DNA of 64,000 bases from Streptomyces sp. NBC_00344 (GTDB taxonomy: Bacteria; Actinomycetota; Actinomycetes; Streptomycetales; Streptomycetaceae). The DNA is taken from assembly GCF_036088315.1 (NCBI RefSeq), contig NZ_CP107996.1:6623001-6687000 (forward strand). Reading direction: 5' to 3'. The notes under the pieces were generated by a model, which saw only the letters and a program-made list of their open reading frames with translations, made no database searches and had not been told where the DNA came from. How positions within the stretch are numbered: the first letter of the stretch is position 1; the number at the start of each line of letters is the position of its first letter. The position numbers were made by a program, and so were the translations under genes. Shown piece by piece: positions 24,873 through 33,972 of this stretch.

Positions 24873-25913
24873 TCAGCGCTTCAGCCATCCCCTGGTCACT
24901 GCCTCGACACCGAGCTGGAAACGCGATCCGGCGGATGCAAGGTCCATGAGGGCGCGGATCTTCCGCTCGACGGTGCGCAGCGACAGGTCCAGCTGGGCGG
25001 CGATGGTCCGGTCGGACAGGTCGAGGGCGAGCAGCGCGAGGATCTGCCGGTCCTGCTCGCTGGGCCGGGGGGCGGCCGATTCCTCACCATGCCGTGTTCC
25101 GGGCGGGCCCGGGCCCTCGCCGGACCTGGACATCGGCTGAGCCCGCTCCCAGTAGTGCTCGAAGAGCAGCACCAGCGCATGCACGAGTCCGGTGCCGTGC
25201 ACGACGAGGGTTTCGGCAAGGCCGGGCTCATCGGCAAGCGACAGGGGCACCATCGCGTTGGCACGGTCCGAGACGATCAGACGCATCGGGATCTCGTCCG
25301 CCACCCGCATCTTCATACCCAGCCCGGTGACCTCCCGCACGTCGTCCCACATGCCGGGGACCTCCAGGTGGCTGCGGGTGATGACGGCACGGAAGTCCAC
25401 CCCGCGCAGCAAGGCGTCGTATTCCATCGAGTGAACGCCGCCGCGCTCCACCGCGATCACCGACTTGGCCAGGAACATCAGTACTTCGCGCCGGGAGCCG
25501 CCGAGCAGCTGTTCCAGTCGGTGACGGACCGCGACCGGTCCCGAGACGACTTCCACGACACCGCCCGCCGCCCGCGATGAGGCGCTGCGGAACTGCTCGG
25601 TGAGCGCGGTGACGGTGGCATCGGCATGGTCGAGCGAGGTCCGCTGGCGCACCAGCAGCGGCGTGAGTGCGATGGACGGGGAGCTGGCCCGGTAGGTCCG
25701 CAGGGCCGCGTCCTGCGGAGCGGCACCGTCGAAGGGCAGCGGTGGCTCGCCGACCACGAGTCCGCGTGCGGCCATCTCCTCCAGCTGGACCCCGGCCCGC
25801 TCGGCTGTGATGCCGGCCGCCTCGGCAATGTCGGCGGCCGAACTGCCCGGCCGGTTGATCAGCAGTTCGTACAACCGCTCCTGCTCCGGCGGGATGCCGA
25901 GCTGCGCCAGCAT
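24873..25913 (-). CDS. TrmB-like/LuxR helix-turn-helix regulator
   Basis: A 346-residue regulator with two DNA-binding segments. Residues about 5-60 form a TrmB-type winged helix (LYELLINRPGSSAADIAEAA), and the C-terminal 60 residues form a LuxR-type helix-turn-helix (RQILALLALDLSDRTIAAQL, then LRTVERKI). The middle resembles a phospholipase D-like ligand domain of the kind found in this group (VLMFLAKSVIAVE, RLIVSDRANAMVPL). Such TrmB-LuxR hybrids are frequent in Streptomyces next to secreted peptidase genes. It lies on the same strand 200 bp before the S8 peptidase gene, its probable target. Confidence 0.85.
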   Translation of the reverse strand: MLAQLGIPPEQERLYELLINRPGSSAADIAEAAGITAERAGVQLEEMAARGLVVGEPPLPFDGAAPQDAALRTYRASSPSIALTPLLVRQRTSLDHADATVTALTEQFRSASSRAAGGVVEVVSGPVAVRHRLEQLLGGSRREVLMFLAKSVIAVERGGVHSMEYDALLRGVDFRAVITRSHLEVPGMWDDVREVTGLGMKMRVADEIPMRLIVSDRANAMVPLSLADEPGLAETLVVHGTGLVHALVLLFEHYWERAQPMSRSGEGPGPPGTRHGEESAAPRPSEQDRQILALLALDLSDRTIAAQLDLSLRTVERKIRALMDLASAGSRFQLGVEAVTRGWLKR

Positions 25914-26160
25914 CAGGGGCTCCCGAACTTGATCGGCCGCGTATGTGCCGGAATTTTCATGGCTGGTACATCTGCTGTCAAGACCGGGACCTCGCCGCGG
26001 GCGCGGCCGCCGCCTGCGGCACCGGGCCGGCGATCGCCGTGCCCCGGGATGAGGTGATGCTGTCGGCGCTCACGTGAACAAGGGGCCGTCCCCCACCCGC
26101 GAACAATTCCCCGCCGCAGGCTCGTTCATGAGCTGAACGGTCGATCCCGGCTGATCGTGC

Positions 26161-27399
26161 TCATCGCGTGTGCGCGCCGCCGCGCAGCAGCAGGGCGGCG
26201 AGCGCGAGGGCGTTGCCGCGTGGAGAGGCGACGTCGAGACCGGTGAGCTCGGTCAATTTCGCCAGTCGGTTGTCCACTGTGTTGGGGTGCAGCCCGAGGT
26301 GGTGGGCGGTGCCGCGGCGATCCTGGCGGTGTTCGAGGTACGCGCGCAGGGTGTCGATGAGTTCCGGCCGGTCGCCGACGGGGTCGAGCAGCGCGGCGAT
26401 GCGAGCGCTGCTCTCGTCACGGCGGGACAGGTGGAATTCCAGCAGCACATCTTCCATGCGGTGCAGCCCAGCAGGTCGCCCGCAGGCACGTGCGACCTGC
26501 ACGACATCGGTGGCGGTGCGGGCGCCGGCGGGCACGTCCTGGGGTGAGCCGGCGACGACTGCCGCCAGCCGGATGCCGTCTCCGCAGGCGTGCCGGAGAC
26601 GTGCGCACAGCTCTTCGCAGGCGCGCTCGCCGTCCGGGTCGCCGGGGTGGGGCGAGGCGATCACATGGCCTCCGCCGGCGTCGAGCAGAGACATCGCATC
26701 GGTGCCGAAGGCGTGGTCGAGGACGGTCTGTACGCGGCGGACCATCCGGCGGTCGGCGACGGCCGAGGGCGCAGAGCGTCCCGGCGGCAGATACAGGTGG
26801 ACGACGAGGCAGGGAGCTTTGAGGCCGAGTTGTTCGAAGGCGTCCGCGGGCGGTAGCGCACCGTCCAGCAGTCCGCGCATCAGGGAGCGGTGGTGCTCGC
26901 GGCGTTCGGCGGAGATCGCCGCCTGCTCGTCGAGGTACGTCTCGGCCACTGCGCCGATGATGGCCTGGTGGCCGTGCAGGAGGAGGTCGACCAGTTCAAT
27001 GAGGGCTCCCTCCTCCCCGCTCGCGGCCTCCTCTCTGAGCGCCTGCCACAGGACGTAGACGCCCAGCGAGTGGCTGCGCAGCAGGGTGTGCAGAGGCATG
27101 CCCTCTTCGGCGCGTTGTGCGGCACGTTCGCGAAAGAGGCTGTAATCGCCGGGCTGCGCCTGTGGTTCACGTACGCGGCGCAGGAAGAGGCGCAGACCGT
27201 TGCGCACCGTCGCGGCGATTTCCACGTCCTTCACATCGGCGGGCAGTTCCGGATATCCGGGAAGCCGTTCGAACGTGTCGCGGGCCATGTGGCGGGCGAG
27301 TTCGTTGACCCGGCTCTCGCACCGGGCGGCGAGTGCCTGGGCAGCGGGCGAAGGCGGCGGATACGCCGGGCTGGGCTGGGACGGCAGACGGGTCGGCAC
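26161..27399 (-). CDS. PucR/CdaR-family transcriptional regulator
   Basis: A 412-residue regulator. The N-terminal half is an RsbRD-like/PucR sensory domain (LPLHTLLRSHSLGVYVLWQAL type), the centre a GGDEF-like CdaR domain, and the C-terminus the PucR helix-turn-helix (LIDTLRAYLEHRQDRRGTAH and LHPNTVDNRLAKLTELTG, about 345-400). It is divergent from the alkylsulfatase-like gene at 27576 and probably controls it together with the MFS gene that follows. GTG 27399 follows GGAGAGG; the longer open frame to 27570 would run through the shared promoter and is rejected. Confidence 0.88.
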   Translation of the reverse strand: MPTRLPSQPSPAYPPPSPAAQALAARCESRVNELARHMARDTFERLPGYPELPADVKDVEIAATVRNGLRLFLRRVREPQAQPGDYSLFRERAAQRAEEGMPLHTLLRSHSLGVYVLWQALREEAASGEEGALIELVDLLLHGHQAIIGAVAETYLDEQAAISAERREHHRSLMRGLLDGALPPADAFEQLGLKAPCLVVHLYLPPGRSAPSAVADRRMVRRVQTVLDHAFGTDAMSLLDAGGGHVIASPHPGDPDGERACEELCARLRHACGDGIRLAAVVAGSPQDVPAGARTATDVVQVARACGRPAGLHRMEDVLLEFHLSRRDESSARIAALLDPVGDRPELIDTLRAYLEHRQDRRGTAHHLGLHPNTVDNRLAKLTELTGLDVASPRGNALALAALLLRGGAHTR

Positions 27400-27418
27400 C
27401 GGACCTCTCCTCTCTCGA

Positions 27419-27441
27419 ACAATGGATTGTGACAGATCACA
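27419..27441. promoter_or_regulatory. Overlapping palindromes in the PucR/MBL divergent promoter
   Basis: ACAATGGATTGT (27419-27430) is a perfect palindrome; TGTGA-CAGA-TCACA (27428-27441) overlaps it. GGATTGTG occurs at 27424-27431 and again at 27451-27458, 27 bp apart. Likely operator for the PucR regulator. Confidence 0.5.
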
Positions 27442-27575
27442 GGATCCACCGGATTGTGCTGTGAGGGGGACGGGTGTCTCCTGACCGGGCTTCCCAGCAG
27501 ACTCTACGGAGATCAGCGGCCGCCCGACAAGAACGGGACGGGCCGTCATGGAAGACGTTCGAGGAGCCATCGGCT

Positions 27576-28982
27576 ATGACGGAACACAGTGCCAGTGCCT
27601 ACTTGTCTTACGCGGACCGGGTCTGGGCGGGTGAGGAGACACTGCTGGCCCACTTCACCGGAGAGCACGCCGGAGACGGTCTCGTGCCGCTCGGTGAGCG
27701 GACCGGATTCTTCCCCGCCTTCGCCAACGTGGCGGTGTTCGACACCGGGGACGGGCTGGTACTGGTGGACTCCGGGGATATCCGTACGGCCTCACAACTG
27801 CACCTGGCCGTGCGTCGCTTCTCGGCAGATCCAGTGCGCTCGGTCGTGTTCACGCATGGCCACGTGGACCACGTCTTCGGCGTCGGCCCCTTCGACAAGG
27901 AGGCCGAGGACGACGGCGCGGGACGCCCCGAGGTCATCGCGCACGAGGCGGTGCGGGACCGGTTCGACCGTTACCGGCAGACGGCCGGCTACAACACCTG
28001 GATCAACCGGCGGCAGTTCGGCGTCCCCTCCCTGGAATGGCCCACGGAATACCGCTACCCCGACACGACCTACCGTGACCGGCTGAGCGTACGCAGGGGA
28101 GTACTGACCTTCGAGTTGTTCCACGCGCGCGGTGAGACGGACGACCACACCTACGTGTGGATTCCGGAACTGCGCACCCTGTGCACCGGCGATCTGTTCA
28201 TCTGGAACTCCCCCAACGCCGGCAATCCGCAGAAGGTGCAGCGCTATCCGGTGCAGTGGGCCCAGGCGCTGCGTGCCATGCGGGCGTTGGGCGCCGAGGT
28301 GCTGCTTCCCGGTCACGGGGTGCCGATCCGCGGCGCCGATCGCGTCCGACAGGCACTGGGGGACACCGCTGAACTGCTGGAGTCGCTGTGCGCCCAGACC
28401 CGCGAGTTGATGAACAGCGGTGCGCGCCTGGACGAGGTGCTGCACGCCGTGAAGGCGCCGGCCGGCCTCTTGGAGAAGCCGTATCTGCACCCTGCCTACG
28501 ACGAGCCGGAGTTCGTCGTGCGGAATCTGTGGCGGCTGTGGGGCGGCTGGTACGACCAGAACCCGGCGAACCTCAAACCGGCATCCGAAGCCGCGCTCGC
28601 CACCGAACTCGCCGATGCGGCGGGCGGCGCGCGGACACTGTCAGGCCGGGCCGTGGAGCTCCTGGGCCGTGGGGAGCTGAGGCTGGCGGCACATCTGGCC
28701 GAGATCGCCGCCCTCGCCGCGCCGGCCGACCCCGAGGTCGCCCGGATCCGGGCCCAGGTGTACACGCGCCGGGCCGAGGAGGAGCCGTCGACCATGGCAC
28801 GCGGCGTGTTCAACTGGGCAGCCGCCGAGTCCGCCGCCGTGGCGGAAGGGACGGACGTCGCGACGGAGCTGACACGCAGTACCGAGGGGCGCCGCCGGGC
28901 TGCGGGCGCCATCAGCGTGGGTGTCGTCGACGACGACTGTGGATGCGGAGCGCCGGACGACAGCCCGGTGAACGCGCCGTGA
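27576..28982 (+). CDS. Alkylsulfatase-like MBL-fold hydrolase
   Basis: A 468-residue metallo-beta-lactamase-fold enzyme. The zinc motif is THGHVDH (His94, His96, Asp98, His99); further ligands lie in CTGDLFIWNSPNAGN (Asp near 205) and LLPGHGVPI. The second half matches the alkylsulfatase dimerisation domain (LHPAYDEPEFVVRNLWRLWGG) and then an SCP2-less helical end. SdsA1-type enzymes cleave sulfate from alkyl sulfates; here the C-terminal SCP2 domain is absent, so the substrate may differ. The ATG at 27576 follows GAGGAG. It overlaps the MFS gene by 4 bp (GTGA). Confidence 0.88.
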   Translation: MTEHSASAYLSYADRVWAGEETLLAHFTGEHAGDGLVPLGERTGFFPAFANVAVFDTGDGLVLVDSGDIRTASQLHLAVRRFSADPVRSVVFTHGHVDHVFGVGPFDKEAEDDGAGRPEVIAHEAVRDRFDRYRQTAGYNTWINRRQFGVPSLEWPTEYRYPDTTYRDRLSVRRGVLTFELFHARGETDDHTYVWIPELRTLCTGDLFIWNSPNAGNPQKVQRYPVQWAQALRAMRALGAEVLLPGHGVPIRGADRVRQALGDTAELLESLCAQTRELMNSGARLDEVLHAVKAPAGLLEKPYLHPAYDEPEFVVRNLWRLWGGWYDQNPANLKPASEAALATELADAAGGARTLSGRAVELLGRGELRLAAHLAEIAALAAPADPEVARIRAQVYTRRAEEEPSTMARGVFNWAAAESAAVAEGTDVATELTRSTEGRRRAAGAISVGVVDDDCGCGAPDDSPVNAP

Positions 28983-30334
28983 GGGATGTGACCGCGCGGG
29001 CAACGGCTGCCGCATCACGGCGCACCGGCGTGGCCCACGCATCGTCGGGCGGCCCGCAGGCGTGGGGGACGACCTGGCTGCTACTGGTTTTCATGCTGGT
29101 GAACTTTGCCGACAAGGCAGTCGTCGGGTTGGCCGGACCCGAGATCATGCAGGAGTTCGGTCTCACCCGACAGGAGTTCGGCACGGCCCAGGCCGCGTTC
29201 TTCAGTCTGTTCTCGCTGTCCGCGCTGGGTGTGTCGTTCCTGACCCGCACGATGCGTACCTCGGTGCTGCTCGCGGTGATGGCGCTGCTGTGGTCGGCTG
29301 CGCAGTTGCCCATGCTCTGGGGTGCGGCGGGTTTCGGAGTGCTGATCGCGACCAGGGCGCTGCTGGGTATCGCCGAGGGTCCAGCTGCGCCCGTGGCGGT
29401 GCACCATGTCCACGGCTGGTTCGGACAGCGGGAGCGCACCCTGCCGACCGCCGTCCTCATGGTCGGCGCTGCGGCGGGTGTCGCGGTGGCAGCGCCGGCC
29501 CTGGGCGCGGTGATCTCCCATTTCGGATGGCGTTGGGCGTTCGGCGTGGTGGGCATCGCCGGCCTGCTGTGGACGGCGGCCTGGTCGGCGAAGGGCACGG
29601 AGGGGCCGCTGGCCCCGCCGGTGGGCGTCGCGCGGAGCACGGAAAGCGACGGCATGGCGGGGGCGACGCTGCGTGCCGTCTTCCTCTCGGGCACCTTCGG
29701 CACGGCGGCGCTGGGCGCGTTCGCGGCCTATTGGGTGATGAGCGCCAAACTGACCTGGCTGCCCGACTATCTGCAAGCGGTGCTGGGGTGGGACCTCAGC
29801 CAGGCGAGTGCCGCCGTCGGTGGGGGCGCCGTGGCCAACGGTGTGGTGCTGCTGGCGCACGGGCTGCTGGCGCGCCGCTCATCGCGGCGTGGGACCAGGG
29901 GCCGTCTGCCGGCCGGGGCCGGTGCCGGGCTGCTGCTGATGGTCTCGGCGGGCGCCGTGACCGTGTTCGCCACCGTCGACGTCCCCTGGATAAGGATCCC
30001 GATGATGTTCGGCCCGATGGCGGCCGGGCTGGTGATGATCACCGCTGCGCAGACGGCCGCCGCCCGGATCACGCTGCCCTCCCAGCGTGGTGTCGTCCTC
30101 GGCGCCCTGGTGGCCGTCTTCGCTCTGGGCGGCACCGTGTCGCCCCTGGTCCTGGGGTGGATCGTGGACAGCGCCCCTTCTGTCACGGCCGGCTATCGAA
30201 GCGGCTGGCTGGTGACGGCAGCTCTGCTGCTGGCCACCGGCATCCTCGCAGCGCTTTTCATGCGCCCGGAGCGCGACGCCCAACGCCTGGGAGTGCCGCT
30301 GGGCCAGGACTCCGTCGTGCCTGGCCCGCACTGA
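28979..30334 (+). CDS. MFS transporter (anion:cation symporter-like)
   Basis: A 451-residue major facilitator with 12 helices. FMLVNFADKAVVGLAGPEIM in helix 1, ATRALLGIAEGPAAPVAVH in helix 4 and the GWRWAFGV motif are typical of the ACS/phthalate-permease group that imports organic anions. Translated together with the alkylsulfatase-like enzyme (GTGA overlap at 28979-28982), it probably takes up that enzyme's substrate or moves its product. A pair of an importer and an organosulfate hydrolase under a PucR regulator suggests a catabolic unit. Confidence 0.88.
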   Translation: MRDVTARATAAASRRTGVAHASSGGPQAWGTTWLLLVFMLVNFADKAVVGLAGPEIMQEFGLTRQEFGTAQAAFFSLFSLSALGVSFLTRTMRTSVLLAVMALLWSAAQLPMLWGAAGFGVLIATRALLGIAEGPAAPVAVHHVHGWFGQRERTLPTAVLMVGAAAGVAVAAPALGAVISHFGWRWAFGVVGIAGLLWTAAWSAKGTEGPLAPPVGVARSTESDGMAGATLRAVFLSGTFGTAALGAFAAYWVMSAKLTWLPDYLQAVLGWDLSQASAAVGGGAVANGVVLLAHGLLARRSSRRGTRGRLPAGAGAGLLLMVSAGAVTVFATVDVPWIRIPMMFGPMAAGLVMITAAQTAAARITLPSQRGVVLGALVAVFALGGTVSPLVLGWIVDSAPSVTAGYRSGWLVTAALLLATGILAALFMRPERDAQRLGVPLGQDSVVPGPH

Positions 30335-30445
30335 GAGCCGTCATTCTCACCGTGCCCCGAGCCTGGCTGGGACGAGCTGCCGCCGCCCACGGACACAATG
30401 CACCCCGGGAAGGGTGGCCCTGACCGGGCCCGGACCACGACGAGC

Positions 30446-31003
30446 TCACCGTTCGCTCGGCGCGTGCAACTGGGCGAACTCGGCGGCGAGTACGCCCATC
30501 ACGACGAGATCCTGGTGCCGACCGGCGGAGAACACACGATCCCGGAGGCGGCCCTCCTCGATGAAACCGAGCCGGCGCTGAAGTGTCAGCGATGCCTCGT
30601 TGTGCGCGAAGATCCGCGCTTCGCATTTGTGAAAGCGGCGCTCGTCGAACATGAAGCGCAGCAGCAGCTCCGCGGCTTCCGCCGCATATCCCTTCCGCCG
30701 GTGATCAGCGCCGATCGTGACGCCGTACTCGAACCAGCCCGCACGTGGATCGGCGTGGTGCGAACCGACAGCACCGACGGTTTCGCCCGTGCTGATGGCT
30801 TCGACCGCCAGCTGGAAGCAGTCGCCTTCGGGTCTGGCGGCCGCCTGTTCCTTCGCCCAGGAGCGGTAGCCTTCGGCGGAACGGGGCGGGTGCAGCAGAA
30901 CTCCCAACCGCTCCTCTTCACCGGCGAAGCGCATGAACGCTGTCCAGTCGTAGGGCTCGATTCCGCGCAGGCGTACCCGTTTGCCGGTCCAGAACGATGT
31001 CAT
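30446..31003 (-). CDS. GNAT-family N-acetyltransferase (RimJ/RimL-like)
   Basis: A 185-residue acetyltransferase. It opens TGKRVRLRGIEPYDW, the family's first strand, and has the acetyl-CoA pyrophosphate loop in GADHRRKGYAAEAAELLL (about 98-115, Q/R-x-x-G-x-A). NEASLTLQRRLGFIEEGRLR is the typical RimJ/RimL end. It may acetylate a small molecule or an N-terminus; no partner is visible. It starts at ATG 31003, about 150 bp downstream of the DUF899 gene on the same strand. Confidence 0.9.
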   Translation of the reverse strand: MTSFWTGKRVRLRGIEPYDWTAFMRFAGEEERLGVLLHPPRSAEGYRSWAKEQAAARPEGDCFQLAVEAISTGETVGAVGSHHADPRAGWFEYGVTIGADHRRKGYAAEAAELLLRFMFDERRFHKCEARIFAHNEASLTLQRRLGFIEEGRLRDRVFSAGRHQDLVVMGVLAAEFAQLHAPSER

Positions 31004-31156
31004 CCCCCATCAGATCACGCGGCAACGTGCGAGATCCGGACTTCGCAGACCCGTGAGAGCGTCTGTGACCCGGCACTTCGAGGCCGTCGGCGCCGTGCGG
31101 AGCGCGTCGTCCGGCGCTTCCGGAGGTGGTCGCGGGTGCCCGCCCCGGCTGCCTCG

Positions 31157-31951
31157 TCAGATGTCGTATTCGTCGGGGAAGCGCATGTTGGGGCCGCCGA
31201 CTTGCAGACCGAGTGGGACAGCGCGTCCCTTCGGCTCTTCCCAGGCCTCCTGGCGGCCGAGCGCGCAAAGGTCGAGATAGTGGTAGCCGTTGTGGAACTC
31301 TTCGATGCCACGGCCGAACGTGGAGTAGGTGTGGAACACCTCGTCGCCGACCCGGAGGAAGGCACTGATGCCCGGCCAGTCGCCGCGCATGCTCGCAGTG
31401 AACGGCGTTCCGGACCCGTCGAGTTCGGCCTCGGTGCGGTGGAAGATCTGGACCGGTGCGACCCGTTCGTCGACGGTCGCATGGAAGTCGTAGTTGAAGT
31501 CGCTGCCGGCCGAGGAGTACCAGGGGAACGTCCAGCCCATCCGCTCGCGGAACGCGGCGAGCTTCTCGTACGGCGCCCGGGTGACCGCGACGAGCGTGGT
31601 GTTGCGGACGTGCAGCTGCCTCAGCCTGCCGATGCCGTCGGCGGCGGACGAGCAGCTGGAGCAGCCGGTGTCGCGGGGGTGTTCGGTACCGTCGGCGTCG
31701 ACGTCGTGGGCCCACATGAAGTGATGCATCACCAGCTGCGGCCGCCCCTCGAACAGATCGAGCAGGCTCACCTCTCCGTCCGGTCCTCCGAACGTGTACG
31801 GCTTGTCGATCCGAACCATCGGCAACCGCCGGCGGTCGGCATTGACCCTGTCTCGCGCCCGGGTGAGCTCTTTCTCCTCGGCCAGCAGCCTCTTGCGCGC
31901 GGCCAGCCACTCCTCGCGCGACACCACCTCGGGCAGATTCCCCATCGACAT
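31157..31951 (-). CDS. DUF899 thioredoxin-like protein
   Basis: A 264-residue DUF899 protein. VVSREEWLAARKRLLAEEKE is the family's N-terminal signature; FEGRPQLVMHHFMWAHD and the Cys motif GCSSCSSAADG (about 95-105) form the thioredoxin-like core; NYDFHATVDER, GISAFLR and YHYLDLCALGRQE complete the pattern. Members are assumed to be redox proteins; the reaction is not established. The ATG at 31951 follows GGAGG. The frame is open upstream but without similarity. Confidence 0.9.
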   Translation of the reverse strand: MSMGNLPEVVSREEWLAARKRLLAEEKELTRARDRVNADRRRLPMVRIDKPYTFGGPDGEVSLLDLFEGRPQLVMHHFMWAHDVDADGTEHPRDTGCSSCSSAADGIGRLRQLHVRNTTLVAVTRAPYEKLAAFRERMGWTFPWYSSAGSDFNYDFHATVDERVAPVQIFHRTEAELDGSGTPFTASMRGDWPGISAFLRVGDEVFHTYSTFGRGIEEFHNGYHYLDLCALGRQEAWEEPKGRAVPLGLQVGGPNMRFPDEYDI

Positions 31952-32393
31952 GTGCGCCTCCAGAACTGATCTTCGCCGCACCTGGTTGCAGCAGAGACTG
32001 GTGGAAGAATGCAACCATTTCCGCAGTGGAGCTGTGCAGAAGGACATGCGGGTCTCGTTCCGATGCCCCAGAAGGGTCAGCGGGGCGCCGGCCCGGTCGG
32101 GTCCCGCACCGCGAGCTGAGTGGCCGGTTCCACGTGCAAGGTGTACACCGCATGCCGGCGCCCGCTGTCTCCGCCTGACGCAGACCGCCGCATCCGGCAG
32201 CTGGTGGAGCATCGCTGCCCTGTGACACTGCCGGTCGCGCGACACCGCAGCGGCCTCGCGACCGGGAGTCCGCCGACCGCGCGGGAACGCCGCTCCCCGG
32301 CGGACCTGGTCGGTTCGCGATGGTGCGCCTGATGCCGTGTCGGCTGTGGAGGAGGGCGGGCGCGGTTCGCGCGACTCGCAGTCCTTGACGGTG
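31952..32393. other. 442-bp stretch without an assured gene
   Basis: Lies between the DUF899 start and the SnoaL-like stop. A short minus-strand frame, about 32077-32160, with GC-rich third positions reads AVYTLHVEPATQLAVRDP before a stop and may be the decayed end of an old gene. Nothing else was recognised. Confidence 0.3.
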
Positions 32394-33008
32394 TCAGAGG
32401 CCGGAGTGTCCCCGGGCCGGCCCGGCGGGTCGGGCGCCGTGCAGCCAGGTGGCGCCGGCGGCCTTCATGTCGGCCTCCAGCTCACTGCCCCGGGTGGGGA
32501 AGGTGCGGCCGAGCGGAAAGCCGGACGCTTCGAGCAGGTAGGCCAGGGCGGCGTATTCGCGCGGATGGCGGCGCACGGCCTTCTCGTCGATGTCCTGGAC
32601 GCGGGCCAGGAAGGTGAACGAGCTCATGTCGTAGACGCTCTGGCGGTGAACGATCCGCCATACGCCGTCGCGCTTCTCCACGCGGTCCCAGAAGCGATTG
32701 TGAGCGGTGCAGCCGAGATCCAGGGCGGTGTTCTCGGCCATGATCATGGCGTTGGTCTCCACCAGAGCCCGGTCGTCGCGGAAGGTGATCGAGGGGCTTG
32801 CCACCAGGTGCTTGGTGCGCAGGTCGGATGCGCCCATGCGCGCGGATCCGTCCACGAAGTCGTGGGCCGGCCCTTCGAACCAGGTGATCGCGATGGTGGC
32901 ATCAGCGTGGAAGAGGCCCCTCAGCAGGTCCCACTCACCCAGGTCTCGATGTATCCAGCCGGTCATCAGGCCGGCGATGGCTGCGCGGTCCTCGATGCGT
33001 GTGTCCAC
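32394..33008 (-). CDS. SnoaL/NTF2-like domain protein
   Basis: A 204-residue protein with an NTF2-like alpha+beta cone. IEDRAAIAGLMTGWIHRDLG is the opening helix, LFHADATIAITWFEG the strand after it, and AHNRFWDRVEKRDGVWRIVH the C-terminal sheet. The fold is used by isomerases, cyclases and dehydratases as well as binding proteins; the reaction is unknown. GTG 33008 is chosen since AAAGAGG lies before it; TTG 33026 is an alternative. It is divergent from the TetR gene and shares its operator. Confidence 0.85.
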   Translation of the reverse strand: MDTRIEDRAAIAGLMTGWIHRDLGEWDLLRGLFHADATIAITWFEGPAHDFVDGSARMGASDLRTKHLVASPSITFRDDRALVETNAMIMAENTALDLGCTAHNRFWDRVEKRDGVWRIVHRQSVYDMSSFTFLARVQDIDEKAVRRHPREYAALAYLLEASGFPLGRTFPTRGSELEADMKAAGATWLHGARPAGPARGHSGL

Positions 33009-33041
33009 GAGAGGCGCCTCTTTCAATTAGGAGACAAATTT

Positions 33042-33060
33042 GTACTCTAAATAAGAGTAC
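33042..33060. promoter_or_regulatory. TetR operator, 19-bp palindrome
   Basis: GTACTCTAAATAAGAGTAC: 7-bp perfect arms with a 5-bp AT centre, unusually AT-rich for this genome. It lies between the divergent SnoaL-like and TetR genes, 34 bp from the former and 51 bp from the latter, so the repressor would cover both promoters. Confidence 0.75.
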
Positions 33061-33110
33061 GTGTCCCTACCGTTCGACGCGATTCCGGGCCTGCGGATAT
33101 AACGGAAGGC

Positions 33111-33806
33111 GTGACCGCATCCCCCCGACCGTCCGTCCCGCCGACCCCTGCCACCTGTGACGGCGCAAGTGCGGGAGGCACCGGGGCAGCGCGCTCCGCT
33201 GCTGCGCCCACGCGTCGCCGGGGCGCCGTGCTGACCCGAGCGATCTTCGAGGCGACGTTGGAGGAACTGGCCGCAGGCAGTCTCGAGGAGCTGAGCTTCG
33301 ACAAGATCGCCCCAAGGGCGGGGACCGGGAAGTCAGTGCTCTACCGCCGCTGGAGCACTCCCGCGGAACTGGTTCTCGCCGCATTGCGGGATCCGGTCGT
33401 CGGCCTCGGGAACCTGCACGTCCCCGATACCGGGACCCTGAGGGGAGACCTCCTTGCCCTGCTCACCGCTTTCGCCCAGGTGCTGGACGAACCGCGCGGC
33501 CGGGCGCTGCGGCCGTTGCTCACTCAGCGGGGCCGCCACCGCGAAGTCTTCGACCGTGTGATGGAGCTGGTCATCCGGCCGCACCGCGACGTCCTGCTCG
33601 ACCGCTTGCATGTGGCCGCCGAGCGGGGCCAGGCCGATCCGCGGCGGGTGACTCGGCGCATCGCCTCGGTTGGCCCCCGCATGATCGTCGCCGAGTCCAT
33701 GGAACAGGGAACGGTGCCGGACCACGAGGTACGCGCCATCGTCGACGAGATTCTGATGCCCCTCATCGCGGCGCCGGCACCGTCCGGAGGACCTCTTCCG
33801 CACTGA
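33111..33806 (+). CDS. TetR-family transcriptional regulator
   Basis: A 231-residue regulator. After a 35-residue Ala/Pro-rich leader, the TetR helix-turn-helix is at about 38-88: RAIFEATLEELAAGSLEELS, then FDKIAPRAGTGKSVLYRRW. The C-terminal ligand domain is of the TetR_C_16/YfiR-like group. It probably represses the divergent SnoaL-like gene and itself through the palindrome at 33042-33060. A terminator hairpin follows at 33841. Confidence 0.9.
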   Translation: MTASPRPSVPPTPATCDGASAGGTGAARSAAAPTRRRGAVLTRAIFEATLEELAAGSLEELSFDKIAPRAGTGKSVLYRRWSTPAELVLAALRDPVVGLGNLHVPDTGTLRGDLLALLTAFAQVLDEPRGRALRPLLTQRGRHREVFDRVMELVIRPHRDVLLDRLHVAAERGQADPRRVTRRIASVGPRMIVAESMEQGTVPDHEVRAIVDEILMPLIAAPAPSGGPLPH

Positions 33807-33840
33807 TCCGCGGCACGCCGCGGGGCCAGGGCCGGGGCCG

Positions 33841-33864
33841 TTCCGCCGGGGTGTTCCGGCGGAA
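33841..33864 (+). terminator. Hairpin after the TetR gene
   Basis: TTCCGCCGG and CCGGCGGAA form a perfect 9-bp stem with a 6-nt loop, 34 bp past the TetR stop. Confidence 0.65.
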
Positions 33865-33972
33865 GCGTGGCCACACGGCGGGCACCGCAAGGGGAGCGGA
33901 CGTACCGGCTGATCCTTTGAAGACTCTTGGGCTGCTCACAGGCATGGAAGGACGCAGTCCGGCAACGCGGCC

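Noticed and set aside
27428..27441. Crp-type site TGTGA-N4-TCACA
   Set aside because: Crp sites need a 6-bp spacer; here it is 4. The palindrome is more likely a local operator.
31952..32393. Small gene on the minus strand before the DUF899 gene
   Set aside because: Only about 28 codons look coding, with no start or ribosome binding site; kept as a possible remnant in the region note.
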